A DNA stretch of 8,541 nt, from the NCBI GenBank assembly GCA_900545125.1, contig UQXS01000105.1:1-8541 (forward strand), given 5' to 3'. Position numbers and translations under genes: made by a program. This DNA comes from an uncultured Ruminococcus sp. GTDB taxonomy: Bacteria; Bacillota; Clostridia; Oscillospirales; Ruminococcaceae. Below are positions 6,401 to 8,541 of the stretch, in pieces. Under the pieces are notes generated by a model. The model was not told the origin of the DNA, did no database searches, and was given only the letters and a program-made list of their open reading frames with translations. Position 1 is the first letter of the stretch. Every line of letters starts with the position of its first letter.

Positions 6401-7150
6401 ATGAAACTTGACAGAGTGATTGCAGTCAGAAATAATAAAACTATCTATCGTGACGGTGATACTTGCATAAAGGTGTTCAATAATGATTATTCAAAGGCAG
6501 ATGTATTGAACGAAGCTCTTAATCAGTCCCGTGTTGAGGAAACCGGACTTAACATCCCAAAGATACTGGAAGTTACCATGATCGACGGAAAATGGTCGAT
6601 TATTTCCGAATTTATCAAGGGAAAAACACTTGCACAGCTTATGGAAGAAAATCCGGATAATAAACAGGCATATATTGAACAGCTTGTTGATATACAGATC
6701 GAAATACAGTCTAAAACCTGCCCGCTTTTAAATAAGCTTAAAGATAAAATGAACCGCAAGATAAGTGCCTGCGAACTTGATGCAACAACAAGATATGATC
6801 TTCATACACGTCTTGACGGTATGCCAAAGCATAACAAGGTTTGTCATGGAGATCTGAATCCGTCAAATATCATTATCACAAGCGACAATATGCCGTATAT
6901 CATAGACTGGGCTCACGTTACTCAGGGAAACGCTTCTGCCGATGCAGCCAGAACTTATCTTCTGTTCTGGCTTAGCGGAGACATCGAAGGAGCACGTGAA
7001 TACCTTGATCTTTTCTGCAAAAAGAGCAACACTGCAAAACAGTATGTTCAAAAGTGGATGCCTATAGTAGCGGCTTCGCAGTCTGTAAAGGGAAATGAAA
7101 AAGAAAGAGAATTTCTGCTTTCGTGGGTCGATGTTGTTGACTATGAATAA
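6401..7150 (+). CDS. APH/choline-kinase-fold phosphotransferase (TIGR02172-like)
   Basis: This 249-residue protein has the aminoglycoside phosphotransferase/choline kinase fold (PF01636) and resembles the TIGR02172 family of rumen and gut anaerobes. An N-lobe lysine, K24 in CIKVF, is the likely ATP contact and E38 the likely helix-C partner. The catalytic loop is CHGDLNPSNI (148-157, D151 as base, N156 as metal ligand). IIDWAH (167-172) replaces the DFG motif, with D169 as second metal ligand. All kinase residues are present, so it is probably active. The substrate is unknown: a small molecule, a protein or a nucleotide are all possible. It lacks the HRD and DFG motifs of true Hanks-type Ser/Thr kinases. 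Its place between adhE and the [2Fe-2S]/HydS genes suggests a part in redox or H2 signalling. A Ser/Thr kinase reported in the equivalent R. albus unit (recalled) may be this gene or one outside the window. Confidence 0.82.
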   Translation: MKLDRVIAVRNNKTIYRDGDTCIKVFNNDYSKADVLNEALNQSRVEETGLNIPKILEVTMIDGKWSIISEFIKGKTLAQLMEENPDNKQAYIEQLVDIQIEIQSKTCPLLNKLKDKMNRKISACELDATTRYDLHTRLDGMPKHNKVCHGDLNPSNIIITSDNMPYIIDWAHVTQGNASADAARTYLLFWLSGDIEGAREYLDLFCKKSNTAKQYVQKWMPIVAASQSVKGNEKEREFLLSWVDVVDYE

Positions 7151-7156
7151 TTAATC

Positions 7157-7162
7157 AGGAGG
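7157..7162 (+). promoter_or_regulatory. Ribosome binding site deciding the start of the [2Fe-2S] protein
   Basis: AGGAGG lies 9 nt before the ATG at 7172 but only 3 nt before the in-frame ATG at 7166. The 9-nt spacing is normal and the 3-nt spacing is too short, so 7172 is the better start, giving an N-terminus MKVTVCIGSSC typical of the family. Confidence 0.75.
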
Positions 7163-7171
7163 AATATGCAA

Positions 7172-7411
7172 ATGAAAGTAACAGTATGTATTGGCAGCTC
7201 ATGCCATATAAAGGGTTCAAGAAGCGTTGTTGAACAGCTTCAGTATCTTATTTCTGAAAATAATATCGGCGATAAAGTAGAACTTGGCGGAACTTTCTGT
7301 ATGGGAAATTGTCAGAAAGGCGTATGCGTTAATGTTGACGATGAATTTTACTCTGTAACTCCTGATACGGTAAAGGAATTTTTCGAGACAGGAATCATGG
7401 CAAAACTTTAA
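7172..7411 (+). CDS. Thioredoxin-like [2Fe-2S] ferredoxin (NuoE/HydC C-terminal domain family), stand-alone
   Basis: This 79-residue protein carries the four cysteines of thioredoxin-like [2Fe-2S] domains: C6 and C11 in VCIGSSCH, then C43 and C47 in FCMGNCQKG. It matches the C-terminal cluster domain of the NuoE/HydC subunits of complex I and NAD-linked bifurcating hydrogenases, without their N-terminal helical region, so it is a free-standing electron-transfer module. An extra C52 follows the last ligand. The strict order CxGxxC then CMGxC indicates a bound [2Fe-2S] cluster. It starts 21 bp after the kinase-like gene and ends 28 bp before hydS, so it is likely co-transcribed. It may pass electrons to or from HydS, or report redox state. 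No NuoF/HydB-type NAD-binding partner is in the window, so a catalytic NADH complex cannot be claimed. Confidence 0.88.
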   Translation: MKVTVCIGSSCHIKGSRSVVEQLQYLISENNIGDKVELGGTFCMGNCQKGVCVNVDDEFYSVTPDTVKEFFETGIMAKL

Positions 7412-7420
7412 TGCCGATCG

Positions 7421-7427
7421 AAAGGAG
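7421..7427 (+). promoter_or_regulatory. Ribosome binding site of hydS, in a possible hairpin loop
   Basis: AAAGGAG lies 12 nt before the ATG at 7440, which is longer than usual. GATCG (7416-7420) and CGATC (7434-7438) flank it and could form a 5-bp stem with the site exposed in a 13-nt loop, placing it spatially nearer the start codon. No in-frame start with better spacing retains the first ferredoxin cysteine motif as compactly. Confidence 0.55.
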
Positions 7428-7439
7428 AATAACCGATCC

Positions 7440-8541
7440 ATGACAAATTGGCTGACATTGAAAAAATCGAACTGTAAAAACTGCTATAAATGTATTCGCC
7501 ATTGTCCTGTGAAGGCAATACGTTTTTCTGGTAATCAGGCGCATATCATAGGAAACGAGTGTATTTTGTGCGGTCAGTGTTTTGTTGTGTGCCCACAGAA
7601 TGCAAAGGAAATAACCGACAGCGTTGAAAAATGTAAAGTTCTTCTCCAAGGCAGTGAGCCTGTTGTAGTCAGTCTTGCACCGTCGTTTATTGCGAATTAT
7701 GAGGGCGTCGGAATTGATTCCATGCGTGAAGCGCTCAGGAAACTGGGATTTTATGATGCCGAAGAAACGGCAATAGGCGCAACTATTGTCAAGAATGAAT
7801 ACGAACGCATTCTTCGTGAAGAAAACAGGGATATACTTATTTCATCATGCTGTCATTCTCTTAATCTGCTTATACAGAAATATTTCCCGGCAGAACTTAA
7901 ATATCTTGCCGATGTAGCATCGCCGATGCACGCTCACTGTGTTGATATAAGAAAGAGGATCCCAAATGCAAAGACGGTATTTATCGGACCTTGTGTTGCC
8001 AAAAAGGATGAGGCTGAATATTACGAGGATGCGGCAGATGCCGTACTGACTTTTGAAGAACTTACAGAATGGCTTAAAAGCGAAAATATCGAACTTAAAA
8101 AAGATGTTGACATACGAAAAGACAGCCTTGCCCGATTCTTCCCCACCACAGGCGGTATACTGAAAACGATGGAGCAGGGGATAAACGGCTATACATATAT
8201 GGCAATTGACGGCGTTGAAAACTGCATAGCCGCATTGAAAGATATTGAAAGCGGCGGAATGCACAAATGCTTTATTGAGATGTCAGTATGTTCCGGAAGC
8301 TGTATAGGCGGTCCTGTAATGGAAAAATATCATCGCTCACCGGTAAGAGATTATGCTGCGGTAGCAAATTATGCCGGAACTGATAATTTCGATGTTGTTC
8401 AGCCTGATATGAATGAAATACATAAAGATTTTACTTTCATAGAACACAAGCTGCCTGTACCTTCGGATATGGAAATAAACGAGGTTCTTAAAAAAATGGG
8501 TAAAACCAAGCCGTCAGATCATCTTAACTGCGGTTCATGCG
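7440..8541 (+). CDS. hydS: HydS-type (group C, putative sensory) [FeFe]-hydrogenase, 3'-truncated by window edge
   Basis: The frame is open for 367 codons and runs off the window. Two [4Fe-4S] ferredoxin motifs come first: C12, C15, C18, C22-P and C41, C44, C47, C51-P. The H-cluster domain follows with its four ligands: C138 in SSCCHS (135-140), C185 in GPCVAKKDE (183-191), and C284 and C288 in EMSVCSGSCIGG (280-291). Compared with catalytic enzymes (TSCCP, MPCxxK, MACxxGC), the two methionines near the cofactor are G183 and S282, as in group C sensors. The final residues NCGSC (C364, C367) begin the small Fe-S domain that in HydS precedes a PAS domain, expected just beyond the edge. HydS of R. 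albus is proposed to sense H2 and control hydA2 and adhE. The ATG is preceded by AAAGGAG. A slow catalytic hydrogenase is an alternative reading. The upstream [2Fe-2S] gene is a possible redox partner. Confidence 0.87.
   Translation, partial: MTNWLTLKKSNCKNCYKCIRHCPVKAIRFSGNQAHIIGNECILCGQCFVVCPQNAKEITDSVEKCKVLLQGSEPVVVSLAPSFIANYEGVGIDSMREALRKLGFYDAEETAIGATIVKNEYERILREENRDILISSCCHSLNLLIQKYFPAELKYLADVASPMHAHCVDIRKRIPNAKTVFIGPCVAKKDEAEYYEDAADAVLTFEELTEWLKSENIELKKDVDIRKDSLARFFPTTGGILKTMEQGINGYTYMAIDGVENCIAALKDIESGGMHKCFIEMSVCSGSCIGGPVMEKYHRSPVRDYAAVANYAGTDNFDVVQPDMNEIHKDFTFIEHKLPVPSDMEINEVLKKMGKTKPSDHLNCGSC

Noticed and set aside
7166..7171. Alternative start ATG at 7166 for the [2Fe-2S] protein
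   Set aside because: It sits only 3 nt after AGGAGG; the ATG at 7172 has normal spacing and a family-like N-terminus.
7845..8264. Reverse-strand open frame of 139 codons over the hydrogenase gene
   Set aside because: It is antisense to the H-cluster domain, whose ligand motifs are clear on the + strand; the reverse product has no recognisable features.
7172..8541. A complete NADH-dependent bifurcating hydrogenase (HydABC)
   Set aside because: No NuoF/HydB-type flavin and NAD-binding subunit is present, the [2Fe-2S] protein is only the short C-terminal-type domain, and the hydrogenase lacks the catalytic MPC and EVMAC methionines and the extra N-terminal clusters of HydA.

Overview
This window is about 8.5 kb of moderately AT-rich DNA from a low-GC Gram-positive anaerobe. 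Gene content and style (strong AGGAGG ribosome sites, adhE linked to a HydS-type [FeFe]-hydrogenase, a TIGR02172-like phosphotransferase) point to the Ruminococcus/Oscillospiraceae group, most plausibly close to Ruminococcus albus. That assignment rests on recognising the gene neighbourhood, not on a database search. Every gene I can support is on the + strand.

Layout. (1) 1-561 is the 3' two-thirds of rsmI, the 16S rRNA C1402 ribose 2'-O-methyltransferase, cut by the left edge. (2) 662-2288 is a two-gene unit with its own extended -10 promoter: a PHP-domain phosphoesterase, then a membrane-anchored DUF218/YdcF-SanA-like protein overlapping it by 8 bp. (3) 2364-2526 is a compact tRNA-Pro(CGG) unit with a consensus promoter, encoded CCA and a strong intrinsic terminator. 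(4) 2572-3504 is a LysR-family regulator. (5) From 3593 to beyond the right edge runs a redox/fermentation operon: promoter and candidate Rex operator, adhE (bifunctional acetaldehyde/alcohol dehydrogenase, 903 aa), an APH/choline-kinase-fold phosphotransferase, a 79-aa thioredoxin-like [2Fe-2S] protein, and the first 367 codons of a sensory-type (HydS, group C) [FeFe]-hydrogenase, which continues off the window.

How the genes fit together. AdhE uses NADH to reduce acetyl-CoA to ethanol, an electron sink needed when H2 accumulates and hydrogenases cannot dispose of reductant. A nearly perfect 20-bp palindrome resembling the clostridial Rex (NADH/NAD+ sensor) operator covers the -10 box of the adhE promoter, so the operon should be de-repressed at high NADH. 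The HydS-like protein has H-cluster ligands but lacks the usual catalytic methionines around the cofactor, consistent with an H2 sensor rather than a bulk H2 producer. From memory, Zheng et al. (2014, J Bacteriol) described a transcriptional unit in R. albus 7 with aad (adhE), hydS, hydA2, a Ser/Thr kinase, a Ser/Thr phosphatase and a redox-sensing repressor. This window looks like the left part of that unit or a close homologue. The system is therefore not wholly new. The roles of the kinase-like protein and the small [2Fe-2S] protein, and how HydS transmits a signal, remain open.

No gene-free stretch exceeds 300 bases. The larger gaps (562-661, 2289-2402, 3505-3672) hold promoters, a weak AT hairpin and operator-like sequence, as listed. 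I saw no mobile element, CRISPR array, long repeat or frameshift.
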